From: Pseudoalteromonas luteoviolacea
GTDB lineage: Bacteria > Pseudomonadota > Gammaproteobacteria > Enterobacterales > Alteromonadaceae
Direction: 5' to 3'
Length of the DNA stretch: 64,000 bases
NCBI RefSeq assembly: GCF_001696455.1
Contig: NZ_MAUJ01000001.1
Coordinates: 806,001-870,000, forward strand
The notes beneath the pieces were generated by a model. The model ran no database searches. It was not told the DNA's origin and saw only the letters and a list, made by a program, of their open reading frames with translations. Position 1 is the first letter of the stretch, and the number at the start of each line of letters is the position of its first letter. Below are positions 9,356 through 18,569 of the stretch, in pieces. The translations under genes and the position numbers were made by a program.

Positions 9356-9814
9356 TTATTCAGCTTCAACTTCGTCATGACCATAAGTTTTGCGCATGAT
9401 CAATACATAGGCGTTTGTAAAAGCCTGCTCTTGATACTTTCTTAAACCAGTATCTGCATAATCTACCGGAACAGGGTTACGTTTTAATTGCTCTTTAACT
9501 TCTGTTGCATTCAATAGGTGAACTTCTGCACCTTCAATAAGTTGCAACGCAGCTTCCATTTTAAAGCCGGCTGCACTGCCTGCAAACTTGCCTTTATGTG
9601 CACGTTGGCGGATTGCAATCGTGTCTATCTGATAGTCTTCGACGAGCTTTGTTAGGTCGAAGTGAAACTTGCGCATAGCCTCTTGATCATGGCCTATGTT
9701 CGGTAAAGTAAAGCGTGTTTGTCGAATGTCACGAATATCGAATACGTCGCTTTCTTTTGATAAAAGACAAAGCATTGCTTCGCTGCCTGTGATTTCTACG
9801 CCTAATGTTCTCAT
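9356..9814 (-). CDS. DUF3010 family protein
   Basis: Conserved protein of unknown function found in marine gammaproteobacteria. The start chosen is the ATG at 9814 (MRTLGVEITGSEA), with GGAA nine bases upstream; this gives 152 residues. The N-terminal GVEITGSEAMLCLL, the middle VEDYQIDTIAIRQR and HKGKFAGSAAGFKMEAALQL look like an RNase H-fold nucleotide- or nucleic-acid-binding core (inference from pattern only). Soluble, no signal peptide. It lies 48 bases after the nuclease-family gene on the same strand, perhaps co-transcribed. A hairpin at 9316-9336 follows it. Confidence 0.75.
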   Translation of the reverse strand: MRTLGVEITGSEAMLCLLSKESDVFDIRDIRQTRFTLPNIGHDQEAMRKFHFDLTKLVEDYQIDTIAIRQRAHKGKFAGSAAGFKMEAALQLIEGAEVHLLNATEVKEQLKRNPVPVDYADTGLRKYQEQAFTNAYVLIMRKTYGHDEVEAE

Positions 9815-9862
9815 TATGTTTTCCAATTTGTATCTAATGGCAGCGATCATAGCATAGCTTTT

Positions 9863-10867
9863 TCATTTAATAGTAATTTCTATTGCAATCGCAGCATGAT
9901 CTGAATAACGAATGTCCTCTTCATCTCTTTTGGGGTCTAAATGACTGGCATAATTATAGTAAGTTAGCGTTTCAACCTTACTGTCAGGGTGGGTGGGAGA
10001 GAATTCTTTAGACGTTAATATATAGTCGAGTACATTACCTTCTCCTTGAAAGTAATGGGTGGGTGGTTTGCTGTCAAATTCGAGTTGATTGTCTGAAACA
10101 ACAAAGCTTTCATATAACCCAACACTGTCAAACTTAGACGGCTCTATAGTAACAGGAAATTGCTGAGTCATAAAAGACAGGGCAGGGCTAGAAATATGTG
10201 CATTAAAGTCGCCCATGACCAGAGTGGCGGCAGCTTTTTCTCGTTGAGTTCTTAAGGCATCGTAGTACACAACAGATGCTTCAAGCGAGCGTGATATTTG
10301 TGATTGCATTGCGCCAACAGTTTGATTGAGCAAGGTTAAGAATGGGTCTTCTGGATCTGGTTCCCCTAAGATTTGGGCCATTGAATGAACACGCTGCGAT
10401 TTAAAGTGAACTGCATACACAATTAATGGGCCAAACCCCTCAATGTCGAACGTACACTTTATTGGGGTACGATTGAACTTAAACTGCCCCAAATTATTTA
10501 AGTATTCAAGTAGCTCGTGACTCGGTTCAAGCGGTTTGCATTGTGTGAATGGGAGTTTAGACGCGATGGCTACGACAGGGTTAAACAGCACATTTTCATA
10601 GACTGGGTCTTGCGAGGGCGTATCGACAGTTGCAAAGTGTTTTAACCCTAAATCGTCGCATAGTGTTGCCAAAATGTCAGGGTTGAATACTTCTTGAAAT
10701 ACTATTACGGTTGGATCAATGTGCTGAATTAGACCCGTAATAAACTGTGTTTTAGTGACCCACTGCATATCACTGTAGGTTTCTTCAGGTTGGTAAAACG
10801 CGTAAGGGGGTGCTGCAAAATTCAGTAAATTAAAAGACGCAAATTTCAGCGATTTTGGTCGCACCAT
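9863..10867 (-). CDS. Endonuclease/exonuclease/phosphatase-fold protein
   Basis: A metal-dependent phosphodiesterase or phosphatase of the DNase I-like fold; substrate unknown (DNA, RNA, lipid or inositol phosphate are all possible). The 334 residues hold the family landmarks in order: FASFNLLNF at the N-terminus, the metal-binding FQEV near 58, HFKSQR near 155, the catalytic GDFNAH near 220, NVLDYIL near 280 and the terminal YSDHAAI. No signal peptide is seen, so it is probably cytoplasmic. ATG start with GAGGG upstream. It precedes the DUF3010 gene and is divergent from thrS. Confidence 0.88.
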   Translation of the reverse strand: MVRPKSLKFASFNLLNFAAPPYAFYQPEETYSDMQWVTKTQFITGLIQHIDPTVIVFQEVFNPDILATLCDDLGLKHFATVDTPSQDPVYENVLFNPVVAIASKLPFTQCKPLEPSHELLEYLNNLGQFKFNRTPIKCTFDIEGFGPLIVYAVHFKSQRVHSMAQILGEPDPEDPFLTLLNQTVGAMQSQISRSLEASVVYYDALRTQREKAAATLVMGDFNAHISSPALSFMTQQFPVTIEPSKFDSVGLYESFVVSDNQLEFDSKPPTHYFQGEGNVLDYILTSKEFSPTHPDSKVETLTYYNYASHLDPKRDEEDIRYSDHAAIAIEITIK

Positions 10868-11058
10868 ATAATTCCCTCATTTTTTAGTAAATATCGACTA
10901 TTTAATCTTAGTCTTTTCCTTGCAACTCGTCACGCATCAGGTCACAATACCGTCAGGACTGTAAGACCCCAGTCAAATTTAGCATACCACTGAATAACCA
11001 ATGCTTATTCGTAAAAGCGTTGATGGGCATACATTACATTAAGATAAATTGAATACAT

Positions 11059-11079
11059 GTGACGCGGCGTAGGTGTCAC
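11059..11079 (+). promoter_or_regulatory. Hairpin in the thrS leader, possible ThrRS operator
   Basis: GTGAC and GTCAC form a five-base stem around an eleven-base loop containing CGT at -32 to -30 from the thrS start. In E. coli, ThrRS represses its own mRNA by binding leader structures that mimic the threonine anticodon arm, one with CGU in the loop. The similarity is suggestive; the stem is short. Confidence 0.35.
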
Positions 11080-11099
11080 CACTGTAAATAGGACTAAAA

Positions 11100-13010
11100 A
11101 TGCCAGTAATTACTCTTCCTGACGGCAGTCAGCGTATTTTCGAAAACCCAGTTTCCACTTTAGATGTAGCCAAAGATATCGGCCCAGGTCTTGCAAAAGC
11201 AACCATCGCCGGACGTGTAAATGGCGAACGCGTTGATGCGTGTGACATCATTGAGCAAGATGCGAGCCTTGAAATCATCACCGCTAAAGATGAAGACGGT
11301 CTCGAGATTATTCGTCACTCTTGTGCACACTTAATCGGTCATGCCGTTAAGCAACTTTTCCCTGAAGCTAAAATGGCGATAGGTCCTACTATCGACAATG
11401 GCTTTTACTATGACATCGACATGGAGCATTCATTAACTCAAGAAGATCTTGATGCAATTGAAAAGCGCATGTTGCAATTGGCTAAAACCAATTACGATGT
11501 AGTGAAAAAGAAAGTTAGTTGGCAAGAAGCGAGAGATACGTTTGAATCTCGCGGCGAAACCTACAAAATGGAAATCCTAGACGAAAACGTTGCTAAGGAT
11601 GACCGTCCGGGTTTGTATCACCACGAAGAATATATCGATATGTGTCGTGGCCCTCACGTGCCAAACATGAAATTCTGCCAACACTTCAAAATTATGAAAG
11701 TGGCAGGAGCTTACTGGCGTGGTAATGCAGAAAACAAAATGCTACAACGTATCTATGGTACGGCGTGGGCAGATAAAAAACAGTTAAAAGCATACCTTAA
11801 ACGTCTTGAAGAAGCAGAAAAGCGCGACCACCGTAAGATCGGTAAAGCGTTAGACCTATGGCACTGGCAAGAAGAAGCGCCGGGCATGGTATTCTGGCAC
11901 AATGATGGTTGGAGCATTTACCGCGAATTAGAAGACTTTGTTCGTGAAAAGCTACGCGAGTATGACTACGAAGAAGTAAAAGGTCCATTAATGATGGACA
12001 GAGGACTTTGGGAAAAATCTGGCCACTGGGACAAGTACTCAGACGCAATGTTCACAACTGAGTCTGAAAAGCGTGAATATGCGATCAAACCGATGAACTG
12101 CCCTGGTCACGTACAAATATTCAACCAAGGCCTTAAGTCTTATCGTGACTTACCGCTGCGCATGGCTGAGTTTGGCTGTTGTCACCGTAATGAGCCTTCT
12201 GGTGCACTACACGGCTTAATGCGTGTGCGCGGATTTACACAAGATGATGCGCATGTATTCTGTACTGAAGAGCAGATCATGGACGAAGTGTCATCGTGTA
12301 TTAAAATGGTGTATGACACGTACGAAACTTTCGGATTTGAAAAGATCGTTGTTAAGCTGTCGACGCGTCCTGAAAAGCGCATCGGTGAAGATGAAATGTG
12401 GGACAAGGCAGAAGCAGCCCTTGCTGAAGCATTGCAAACGAACGACATTGAGTTTGACTACCTGCCGGGCGAAGGTGCTTTCTACGGCCCTAAAATTGAA
12501 TTTACATTGTACGATTGCCTAGAACGAGCTTGGCAATGTGGCACAGTGCAGCTAGACTTTGCTCTACCGGGTCGTTTGGGGGCTACTTACGTTGCTGAAA
12601 ACAACGAACGTAAGACGCCAGTAATGATCCACCGCGCGATTTTAGGTTCAATTGAGCGTTTCATTGGTATTCTGACAGAAGAATATGCTGGATTCTTCCC
12701 AACTTGGTTAGCACCGAAACAAGTTGTGATCATGAATATCACAGACAAACAAGCAGATTATGTCCAAGAAGTTGTACAAAAACTGAATAAACTTGGAATA
12801 AGAGCTTGTGCTGACTTGAGAAATGAGAAGATTGGCTTTAAAATCCGCGAGCATACTTTAAAACGTATACCTTATTTGCTTGTTGTTGGTGATAAAGAAG
12901 TCGAACAACAAGAGCTAGCAGTAAGAACTCGCAAAGGTGAAGACCTTGGCAAATTCTCTGTAGACGATTTTGTTGCTAAAATCAGCGAAGAAATCAAGAA
13001 CAGAGTATAA
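11100..13010 (+). CDS. thrS: Threonine--tRNA ligase
   Basis: Charges tRNA-Thr with threonine and edits mischarged serine. The 636 residues are close to the E. coli enzyme (642). Domains in order: TGS (1-61), the editing domain with [15 protein letters not shown], the class II catalytic core with [10 protein letters not shown] (Zn cysteine), [14 protein letters not shown] (Zn histidine) and [15 protein letters not shown] (Zn histidine and motif 3), then the anticodon-binding domain. It heads the conserved thrS-infC-rpmI-rplT cluster. A hairpin in its leader may be an autoregulatory operator. ATG start with a modest AGGAC ribosome site. Confidence 0.98.
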   Translation: MPVITLPDGSQRIFENPVSTLDVAKDIGPGLAKATIAGRVNGERVDACDIIEQDASLEIITAKDEDGLEIIRHSCAHLIGHAVKQLFPEAKMAIGPTIDNGFYYDIDMEHSLTQEDLDAIEKRMLQLAKTNYDVVKKKVSWQEARDTFESRGETYKMEILDENVAKDDRPGLYHHEEYIDMCRGPHVPNMKFCQHFKIMKVAGAYWRGNAENKMLQRIYGTAWADKKQLKAYLKRLEEAEKRDHRKIGKALDLWHWQEEAPGMVFWHNDGWSIYRELEDFVREKLREYDYEEVKGPLMMDRGLWEKSGHWDKYSDAMFTTESEKREYAIKPMNCPGHVQIFNQGLKSYRDLPLRMAEFGCCHRNEPSGALHGLMRVRGFTQDDAHVFCTEEQIMDEVSSCIKMVYDTYETFGFEKIVVKLSTRPEKRIGEDEMWDKAEAALAEALQTNDIEFDYLPGEGAFYGPKIEFTLYDCLERAWQCGTVQLDFALPGRLGATYVAENNERKTPVMIHRAILGSIERFIGILTEEYAGFFPTWLAPKQVVIMNITDKQADYVQEVVQKLNKLGIRACADLRNEKIGFKIREHTLKRIPYLLVVGDKEVEQQELAVRTRKGEDLGKFSVDDFVAKISEEIKNRV

Positions 13011-13020
13011 TTTAGAACCC

Positions 13021-13061
13021 GTGCGGCAAAACACTATTTCAACGGTGCCGCACGTTTAATT
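13021..13061 (+). terminator. Terminator- or attenuator-like hairpin between thrS and infC
   Basis: GTGCGGCA and TGCCGCAC form a perfect eight-base stem around a 17-base loop, followed by a T-rich run ending only about a dozen bases before the infC Shine-Dalgarno. It may partially terminate thrS transcription or protect the mRNA end; the loop is long for an efficient terminator. Confidence 0.5.
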
Positions 13062-13072
13062 TTGGATTTTTT

Positions 13073-13078
13073 GGAGGA
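13073..13078 (+). promoter_or_regulatory. Shine-Dalgarno deciding the infC AUU start
   Basis: GGAGGA seven bases before the ATT at 13086 fixes that rare codon as the start. The in-frame TTG at 13062 lies upstream of this site and would give extra residues not found in IF-3. Confidence 0.85.
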
Positions 13079-13085
13079 ACGTACC

Positions 13086-13634
13086 ATTAGAGGCGGCAAA
13101 AAAGGGCAAACTACTGCTCAAAAGAATCGTATCAATGATGAAATCACAGCGAAAGAAGTTCGCTTAATCGATGCTGAAGGTGAGCAAGCGGGCATTGTCT
13201 CGTTACGAGATGCACTGGCGCAAGCAGAAAACGCAAGTTTAGACCTTGTTGAAATCAGTCCAAACGCTGAACCACCAGTGTGTAAAGTAATGGACTATGG
13301 TAAGTTCCTTTTTGAAAAAGCAAAATTACAAAAAGAACAAAAGAAAAAGCAAAAACAGATCCAAGTTAAAGAAATCAAGTTCCGCCCAGGAACTGATGAA
13401 GGTGACTATCAAGTTAAACTTCGTAACTTGCGTAAGTTTTTAGAAGCTGGCGACAAAGCTAAAATCACTATCCGTTTCCGTGGTCGTGAAATGGCTCACC
13501 AAGAAATCGCAATTGACATGCTTAACCGTTTGAAAGCAGATTTGGAAGAGATCGCACAAGTTGAGTCTTTCCCAAATCGTGTTGAAGGTCGTCAAATGGT
13601 TATGATGATGGCACCTGTTGCCAAGAAAGCATAA
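13086..13634 (+). CDS. infC: Translation initiation factor IF-3 (AUU start codon)
   Basis: Binds the 30S subunit, prevents premature 50S joining and proofreads start codons. Read from ATT at 13086 it has 182 residues, like E. coli IF-3 (180) and beginning with the same (M)xGGKxxQTA pattern. The N-domain ([20 protein letters not shown]), the Lys-rich linker helix and the C-domain ([30 protein letters not shown]) are intact. The non-canonical start is the well-known device by which IF-3 discriminates against its own mRNA and so limits its synthesis. Confidence 0.97.
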   Translation: MRGGKKGQTTAQKNRINDEITAKEVRLIDAEGEQAGIVSLRDALAQAENASLDLVEISPNAEPPVCKVMDYGKFLFEKAKLQKEQKKKQKQIQVKEIKFRPGTDEGDYQVKLRNLRKFLEAGDKAKITIRFRGREMAHQEIAIDMLNRLKADLEEIAQVESFPNRVEGRQMVMMMAPVAKKA

Positions 13635-13669
13635 GTCAGGCATAATACGCGCCGATTTTTAAAGAATTT

Positions 13670-13721
13670 AACACAGGTATAAAAGTACTCTGGCTTTTGT
13701 CACGGTCACCTGTGTTGACCG
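13670..13721 (+). promoter_or_regulatory. Possible pseudoknot in the rpmI leader (L20 autoregulation candidate)
   Basis: CGGTCA (13703-13708) and TGACCG (13716-13721) form a hairpin whose seven-base loop CCTGTGT is perfectly complementary to ACACAGG upstream at 13671-13677. The longer nine-base pairing AACACAGGT/ACCTGTGTT competes with the stem ends. Ribosomal protein L20 is known in E. coli to repress rpmI-rplT through a pseudoknot in this mRNA; whether this is the counterpart here is inference. Confidence 0.45.
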
Positions 13722-13847
13722 GCTTTAAGTAAACTTTTTGATTTCATTTAGTTTCGCCGGAATAAGGGTGTAAGCTAGGCCAAAAAAGTGATGTTCTCAT
13801 CCGCCTACTTGCATATATTAAACGCAATATCATTTGGAGTTATTGCA

Positions 13848-14048
13848 ATGGCTTATAAGCTAAAAACACACAGAGGTGCTGCAAAGCGCTTCAAAAAGAC
13901 TGCTTCAGGCGGTTACAAGCGTAAACAGTCGCATCTTCGTCACATTCTGACTAAGAAGTCTTCAAAGCGTAAACTACACCTACGTGCTAAGTCTATGGTT
14001 CATAAGAATGACCTAGGCCTTATCGATCGTATGTTACCATTCGCTTAA
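13848..14048 (+). CDS. rpmI: 50S ribosomal protein L35
   Basis: Small, very basic protein of the large subunit. The ATG at 13848 gives the standard 66-residue protein starting [19 protein letters not shown], with GGAG 10 bases upstream; an upstream in-frame ATG would add 20 hydrophobic residues foreign to L35. Lies 213 bases after infC, a gap that holds the possible pseudoknot leader, and 15 bases before rplT. Confidence 0.98.
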   Translation: MAYKLKTHRGAAKRFKKTASGGYKRKQSHLRHILTKKSSKRKLHLRAKSMVHKNDLGLIDRMLPFA

Positions 14049-14063
14049 TAGAGGATATCAGAA

Positions 14064-14423
14064 ATGGCAAGAGTTAAACGCGGTGTTATCGCACGTGCAC
14101 GTCACAAAAAAGTATTAAAGCAAGCTAAAGGTTACTACGGAGCACGTTCACGTGTTTACCGCGTAGCGTTCCAAGCTGTAACTAAAGCTGGTCAATATGC
14201 ATACCGTGACCGTCGCGCTAAGAAACGTACTTTCCGTCAACTATGGATTGCACGTATCAACGCTGCAGCACGTCAAAACGGCCTATCTTACAGCCGCTTC
14301 ATTAACGGCCTTAAAAAGTCGTCAATCGAAATCGATCGTAAGATCCTAGCTGATATCGCAGTATACGACCAAGTAGCTTTCGCTGCTCTAGTAGAGAAAG
14401 CAAAAGAAGGTCTTGCAGCTTAA
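14064..14423 (+). CDS. rplT: 50S ribosomal protein L20
   Basis: Early-assembly protein of the 50S subunit and, in other bacteria, translational repressor of rpmI-rplT. The 119 residues begin [16 protein letters not shown] and contain the usual basic N-terminal extension and the [12 protein letters not shown] globular core. Ribosome site GAGGAT precedes the ATG. It is the last gene of the cluster, ended by the strong terminator at 14448-14473. Confidence 0.98.
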   Translation: MARVKRGVIARARHKKVLKQAKGYYGARSRVYRVAFQAVTKAGQYAYRDRRAKKRTFRQLWIARINAAARQNGLSYSRFINGLKKSSIEIDRKILADIAVYDQVAFAALVEKAKEGLAA

Positions 14424-14447
14424 TTTTTAATTAAGTTTAAGCGATTT

Positions 14448-14473
14448 AAAAAGGAGCCTATGGCTCCTTTTTT
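14448..14473 (+). terminator. Rho-independent terminator after rplT
   Basis: GGAGCC and GGCTCC pair around a three-base loop, flanked by A5 and T6; it also serves the opposite strand, where the short-chain dehydrogenase gene ends at 14543. Confidence 0.93.
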
Positions 14474-14542
14474 AGTTTATGCGTTTCATTAATCTACAAG
14501 GTTCAAATCGCTGCACCTGTTAATGACATTCCCCCTCGTTTA

Positions 14543-15370
14543 TCACCTATTCTTTAACAGGATTTTGTCCAGAATCGCAGAGCTTAGAATTCGTTTCAGG
14601 TATCCCATAAGGTACGTAGGGAATGTCACATAGTATCTAGCTTTTGCTTTTGGTGCCGTGATAGCGTGCAGCAGTTTGTCATAAACAGCTTCTGGACCAA
14701 GTGTAAATTTCTGAGGCGCAGTTTGAGCTTTTAATCTGGTTAATTGTGCTTGATATTCTGTTTTATGAAAGCTGTCATTAATGTTGATATGCTCCTCAAA
14801 CGCAATACGTGCATTTTTTCTAAATTCAGACAAAATCGGACCGGGCTCGATAAGGCTAATTTGGATATTAGTATTGGCCAATTCCATTCTTAAAGTATCC
14901 GTGAGCCCTTCTAACGCAAATTTACTGGCATTGTAAGCGCCGCGATAGGGGAGTGCTACAAGTCCAAGCACAGAGGAGTTTTGAATAATTCTACCTTGTC
15001 CATTTTCCCGCATGTGTTTTACCGCTAACGTAGTCAATGAATGCCAGCCAAAAAAGTTGACTTCAAATTGCTTTCGTAACACGTCTGTGGGTAGGTCTTC
15101 AACGGCACCTGGTTGGCCATATGCGCCATTATTAAACAAAACATCTAGTTTTCCATCACATAAAGACAAGGCCTCTGTAAAGCCTTTTTGTATTGACTGT
15201 TCGTCGGCAAGATCGAGCAAGACACAAGGAATACCAAGCGTTTCAAAATGATTAAGATGCTCAGTGTTTCTCACTGAAGCGATGACTTTGAAGCCTTCGT
15301 TATGCAATGTTTCAGCACAATATAACCCGATTCCTGTTGAACAGCCTGTAATTAATATGCTTTTACTCAT
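14543..15370 (-). CDS. Short-chain dehydrogenase/reductase (SDR)
   Basis: NAD(P)-dependent oxidoreductase of the classical SDR family; substrate unknown. The 275 residues carry the nucleotide-binding TGCSTGIG near 8-15, the NNGAYG motif near 81, and the catalytic Ser-Tyr-Lys (NSSVLG near 132, YNASK near 146-150) followed by the PG motif IEPGPI. The extended C-terminal tail resembles the group acting on lipid-like or retinol-type substrates. Monocistronic and divergent from the M14 peptidase gene. Confidence 0.9.
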   Translation of the reverse strand: MSKSILITGCSTGIGLYCAETLHNEGFKVIASVRNTEHLNHFETLGIPCVLLDLADEQSIQKGFTEALSLCDGKLDVLFNNGAYGQPGAVEDLPTDVLRKQFEVNFFGWHSLTTLAVKHMRENGQGRIIQNSSVLGLVALPYRGAYNASKFALEGLTDTLRMELANTNIQISLIEPGPILSEFRKNARIAFEEHININDSFHKTEYQAQLTRLKAQTAPQKFTLGPEAVYDKLLHAITAPKAKARYYVTFPTYLMGYLKRILSSAILDKILLKNR

Positions 15371-15472
15371 TGGTTTAGTTAAATTTTCCTTAGCTTTGCA
15401 GTGTATTAGTGCGATTAACTGTGAATTTTTGTTGAATCACCGCACATTGTAAGCCGTTAAAAAAAATATTGA

Positions 15473-15478
15473 TATAAT
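15473..15478 (+). promoter_or_regulatory. Likely -10 box for the M14 peptidase operon
   Basis: TATAAT 28 bases before the ATG at 15506. No good -35 sequence is seen at 17 bases; TTGTAA lies 20 bases upstream. Confidence 0.4.
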
Positions 15479-15505
15479 CAACTTTATACAAAAAAGACAC
15501 AAAGA

Positions 15506-17305
15506 ATGTTTATGAGTTTAGGTATTGTTCTGCTTTCCGCAACACTAAGTTTAAATAGCCATCTCCCGCCATTACAACCGTGGCAAGGTCAAAGCTTAAG
15601 CCTTATGCAACAAGATGGACTATTGACGACGGACTTTGAGCTAAGTGCGGGAAAAGAATCGCCCAACTATGAGCAAACTAATGCATTTATAAAGCGCTTG
15701 GTCGCGGCAAATCCTACCCAGTTTAAATCGATCACAATTGGTCAAAGTGATCAGGGTAGAGATATCAATATGCTGCTAGCTGTGGAAGACAGTCAATTTT
15801 CTCCTGCAATGATGACAAACAACAATAAGCCCACCATTTTAATCCAAGCTGGAATACACGCAGGTGAGATTGATGGTAAAGATGCGATGTTTATGTTGCT
15901 AAGAGACATTGCGACGGGAAAGCGACGCGATATTCTGAGCAAGGTTAATATTCTCTTTATTCCTATTCTAAACGTTGATGGGCACGAGCGAAGCAGTCAG
16001 TTTAATCGTATTAATCAACGCGGACCGTTGACTATGGGGTTCAGAACAAACGCAAAAAACCTGAACCTAAACCGTGACTATACAAAGCTTGATACGCCCG
16101 GAGTCAGAGCTGTAATGAAGGTTATAAATGACTTTAAGCCTTCGCTTTATATAGATGTTCATGTTACAGATGGTGCGGACTATCAGTATGATATTACATA
16201 TGGGTTTAACCCCAGTTTTGCGAGTGACTCTCCTGCGATCGCTAAAGTACTTGAAGAGCAGTTTGTTCCTATCATTGATGAAAAATTGACCAAGCAGGGC
16301 CATATTCCCGGGCCATTAGTATTTGTCATGAATAAGCGCAATTTAAAGGAAGGTTTAGCTGGTTGGGTAGCATCTCCGAGGTTTTCTAATGGTTGGGGAG
16401 ATATTAAAGGAATACCGACTATCTTAGTTGAAAACCACTCTTTAAAGCCGTATAAACAGCGTGTATTGGGCACCTATGTATTTCTTGATGGGGCGATAGA
16501 TGCGTTGTCAAAACAGTACAAATCACTACACAAAGCCATTGAAACTGAGCGTCACAATTTTCCATCTGAATTAATCGTTGAAAGAAGCTATAGCCAAACT
16601 CCAGATTATATTAGCTTTAAAGGTATTAAATTTAAGCAATTTAATAGTGCTTTGTCTGGCCATCAGGAAGTAAAGTATCTTGGTGAATCCATTGAATACG
16701 AAAAACTGCCTGTATTTTGGCAAAAAGACGTAAAAACTAAAGTCAAAGTTCCAAACGCATTCTACATACCTCCTCAATATAGTGAGATAGTGCAGAAGCT
16801 ATCTCTTCATGGAATTGAGGTCGAATCTGTGTCTGCTCCTACAGAACAGCATAGTGGCCTGACACAGCTCAAAGTCTCTAGCTACGAATTTGCAAAGCAA
16901 CCTTTTGAAGCGCGTTTTCGAGTGAGTGCGCAATTCGAAGAGTTACAGCTCAAAGAATCCCCAGTGACTGAAGGCTGGTACAAGGTATCGACACAACAAC
17001 CTTACTCTGAGTTGGTAACACATCTATTGCACCCACTCGCGCCTGACTCATTTTTTGCGTGGGGAGATTTTCTGAGTATTTTTCAACGTACAGAATATGT
17101 TGAAAATTATGCACTTGAGCCATATGCTAGAAAAATGCTAAAAGAGAGTCCTAAGTTGGCGTTAGCATTTGACGAGCGCATAAGTAAAGACGATACGTTT
17201 GCAAAAAGTGATGAGCAAAGGCTTGAATGGTTATATGAAAAAACGCCATATTACGACCAAGCCTATTTGAAATATCCAATTTTATTGTCTTACCAGAGCA
17301 AATAG
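15506..17305 (+). CDS. M14-family zinc carboxypeptidase, secreted
   Basis: Predicted exported metallopeptidase that removes residues from peptide or cell-wall stems. The first ~18 residues are a short hydrophobic signal. The zinc site of M14 is visible: HAGEIDGK (HxxE, near 118-121) and the third ligand in DVHVTDG near 219. A glutamate for catalysis should lie near VENHS around residue 310 or beyond; I cannot assign it surely. The C-terminal ~270 residues have no clear domain. One base separates its stop from the gloC start. The ribosome site is weak. Confidence 0.85.
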   Translation: MFMSLGIVLLSATLSLNSHLPPLQPWQGQSLSLMQQDGLLTTDFELSAGKESPNYEQTNAFIKRLVAANPTQFKSITIGQSDQGRDINMLLAVEDSQFSPAMMTNNNKPTILIQAGIHAGEIDGKDAMFMLLRDIATGKRRDILSKVNILFIPILNVDGHERSSQFNRINQRGPLTMGFRTNAKNLNLNRDYTKLDTPGVRAVMKVINDFKPSLYIDVHVTDGADYQYDITYGFNPSFASDSPAIAKVLEEQFVPIIDEKLTKQGHIPGPLVFVMNKRNLKEGLAGWVASPRFSNGWGDIKGIPTILVENHSLKPYKQRVLGTYVFLDGAIDALSKQYKSLHKAIETERHNFPSELIVERSYSQTPDYISFKGIKFKQFNSALSGHQEVKYLGESIEYEKLPVFWQKDVKTKVKVPNAFYIPPQYSEIVQKLSLHGIEVESVSAPTEQHSGLTQLKVSSYEFAKQPFEARFRVSAQFEELQLKESPVTEGWYKVSTQQPYSELVTHLLHPLAPDSFFAWGDFLSIFQRTEYVENYALEPYARKMLKESPKLALAFDERISKDDTFAKSDEQRLEWLYEKTPYYDQAYLKYPILLSYQSK

Positions 17306-17306
17306 T

Positions 17307-17948
17307 ATGAAAGTAATTACAATACCAGTAACCCCTTTTATGCAAAACTGTAGAGTTATCGCTTGCGATAGAACGGGTAAAGCTGCCATAGTGGATCCTG
17401 GCGGTGATGTAGAAAAAATTCTATCTGCCGTTGAACAGCACAAGATTACGGTGGAGTTTATACTGCTCACACATGGTCATTTGGATCATGTAGGAGCAAG
17501 CATTGAGTTGGCCGAGTCTCTAAACATAGAAATTATTGGTCCTCATATTGAAGATAAATTTTGGTTAGATGGTTTACCAATGCAGGCGCAAATGTTTGGT
17601 TTTGAGCCACAAGCTGGGTTCACCCCACATAAATGGTTAAGTGAGGGTGATGTGATTGAGCTTGGCGAACTAAAGTTGACTGTAAAACATTGCCCCGGTC
17701 ATACCCCTGGGCATGTGGTTTTTTATGAGCCTGAAAGTGCGTCGGTGCTTGTTGGAGATGTATTGTTTAAGGGCTCTGTGGGGCGTACTGATTTTCCAAA
17801 AGGAGACGCCGCACAACTTAAGCACGCTATAGAAACTAAACTCTTTACACTTGACGATAATACAAGAGTAATGAGTGGTCACGGAGAAGATACCAGTATA
17901 GGGTATGAGAAACGCAATAACCCGTTTATGAGTGGGCGTTTTGGGTAG
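17307..17948 (+). CDS. gloC: Metallo-beta-lactamase-fold hydrolase, type II glyoxalase (GloC/YcbL-like)
   Basis: Hydrolyses S-lactoylglutathione or related thioesters in methylglyoxal detoxification, by analogy with E. coli GloC (YcbL, 215 residues; here 213). Metal ligands are clear: THGHLDHVG (53-61 region), CPGHTPG, GDVLF and the final SGHG; the VGRTDFP segment is characteristic of the group. It lacks the C-terminal domain of GloB, as GloC does. Read through from the M14 gene one base upstream; followed by the Lrp-family gene after 47 bases. Confidence 0.9.
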   Translation: MKVITIPVTPFMQNCRVIACDRTGKAAIVDPGGDVEKILSAVEQHKITVEFILLTHGHLDHVGASIELAESLNIEIIGPHIEDKFWLDGLPMQAQMFGFEPQAGFTPHKWLSEGDVIELGELKLTVKHCPGHTPGHVVFYEPESASVLVGDVLFKGSVGRTDFPKGDAAQLKHAIETKLFTLDDNTRVMSGHGEDTSIGYEKRNNPFMSGRFG

Positions 17949-17995
17949 TACTGCGTGAATAGCGTAAAGTTTAACACTAAAATATAAAGATAAAT

Positions 17996-18457
17996 ATGTC
18001 ATTAAATCAAGTTGATCGTCAGATATTAGCGTTGTTACAGCAGGATGCTAGCCTGTCTACAGCAGAAATTGCAGACAAAGTTGGATTGTCACAATCTCCG
18101 TGCTGGAGACGAATAGCTAAGTTGGAACAAGATGGGTTTATTAAAGGGAAGGTTGCATTGCTAGATGAGAAGCAACTTGGCTTTGATATGCTCGTCTATG
18201 CTCATGTGAAGTTGTCCAACCATGGACGAAACAACCTCGCTGAATTTGAAAAGCTGATAATGAGCTATGATGAGGTTACAGAATGCTACACCATGGCGGG
18301 TACAATGGACTTCATGCTGCGCATTATTTCTAAAGGAATTGAAGGCTACGAGCTTTTTGTCAGAGACAATCTACTAAATCTAGAATATGTTCAGGAAGTA
18401 CATTCAAATGTAACCATGACGTGCGTCAAGCGTTCAACTGCTTTACCTATCATTTAG
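17996..18457 (+). CDS. Lrp/AsnC-family transcriptional regulator
   Basis: Amino-acid-responsive DNA-binding protein, 153 residues. The N-terminal helix-turn-helix (STAEIADKVGLSQSPCWRRI) and the C-terminal RAM ligand-binding domain (EVTECYTMAGTMDFMLRI) are intact. It is not Lrp itself, which is encoded at 44516 and is closer to E. coli Lrp. Its target is unknown; the peptidase-gloC genes just upstream or the adjacent transporter are possibilities. Ended by the terminator at 18505-18541. Confidence 0.92.
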   Translation: MSLNQVDRQILALLQQDASLSTAEIADKVGLSQSPCWRRIAKLEQDGFIKGKVALLDEKQLGFDMLVYAHVKLSNHGRNNLAEFEKLIMSYDEVTECYTMAGTMDFMLRIISKGIEGYELFVRDNLLNLEYVQEVHSNVTMTCVKRSTALPII

Positions 18458-18504
18458 TGTCATACAGACATCTCAAATTAACACTATAATGTATCATGTT
18501 TGTT

Positions 18505-18541
18505 AAAAGCGCTGGATTTTGTTAGGATCCAGCGCTTTTCT
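18505..18541 (+). terminator. Rho-independent terminator after the Lrp-family gene
   Basis: A perfect 13-base stem, AAAAGCGCTGGAT with ATCCAGCGCTTTT, with a nine-base loop; the T4 is followed by CT. Confidence 0.9.
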
Positions 18542-18569
18542 GTCGTAGTAAAAAACACTGGGGATATAA

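Noticed and set aside
14495..14530. GGTTCAAATC resembling a tRNA T-loop
   Set aside because: No matching acceptor, D or anticodon arms could be folded around it.
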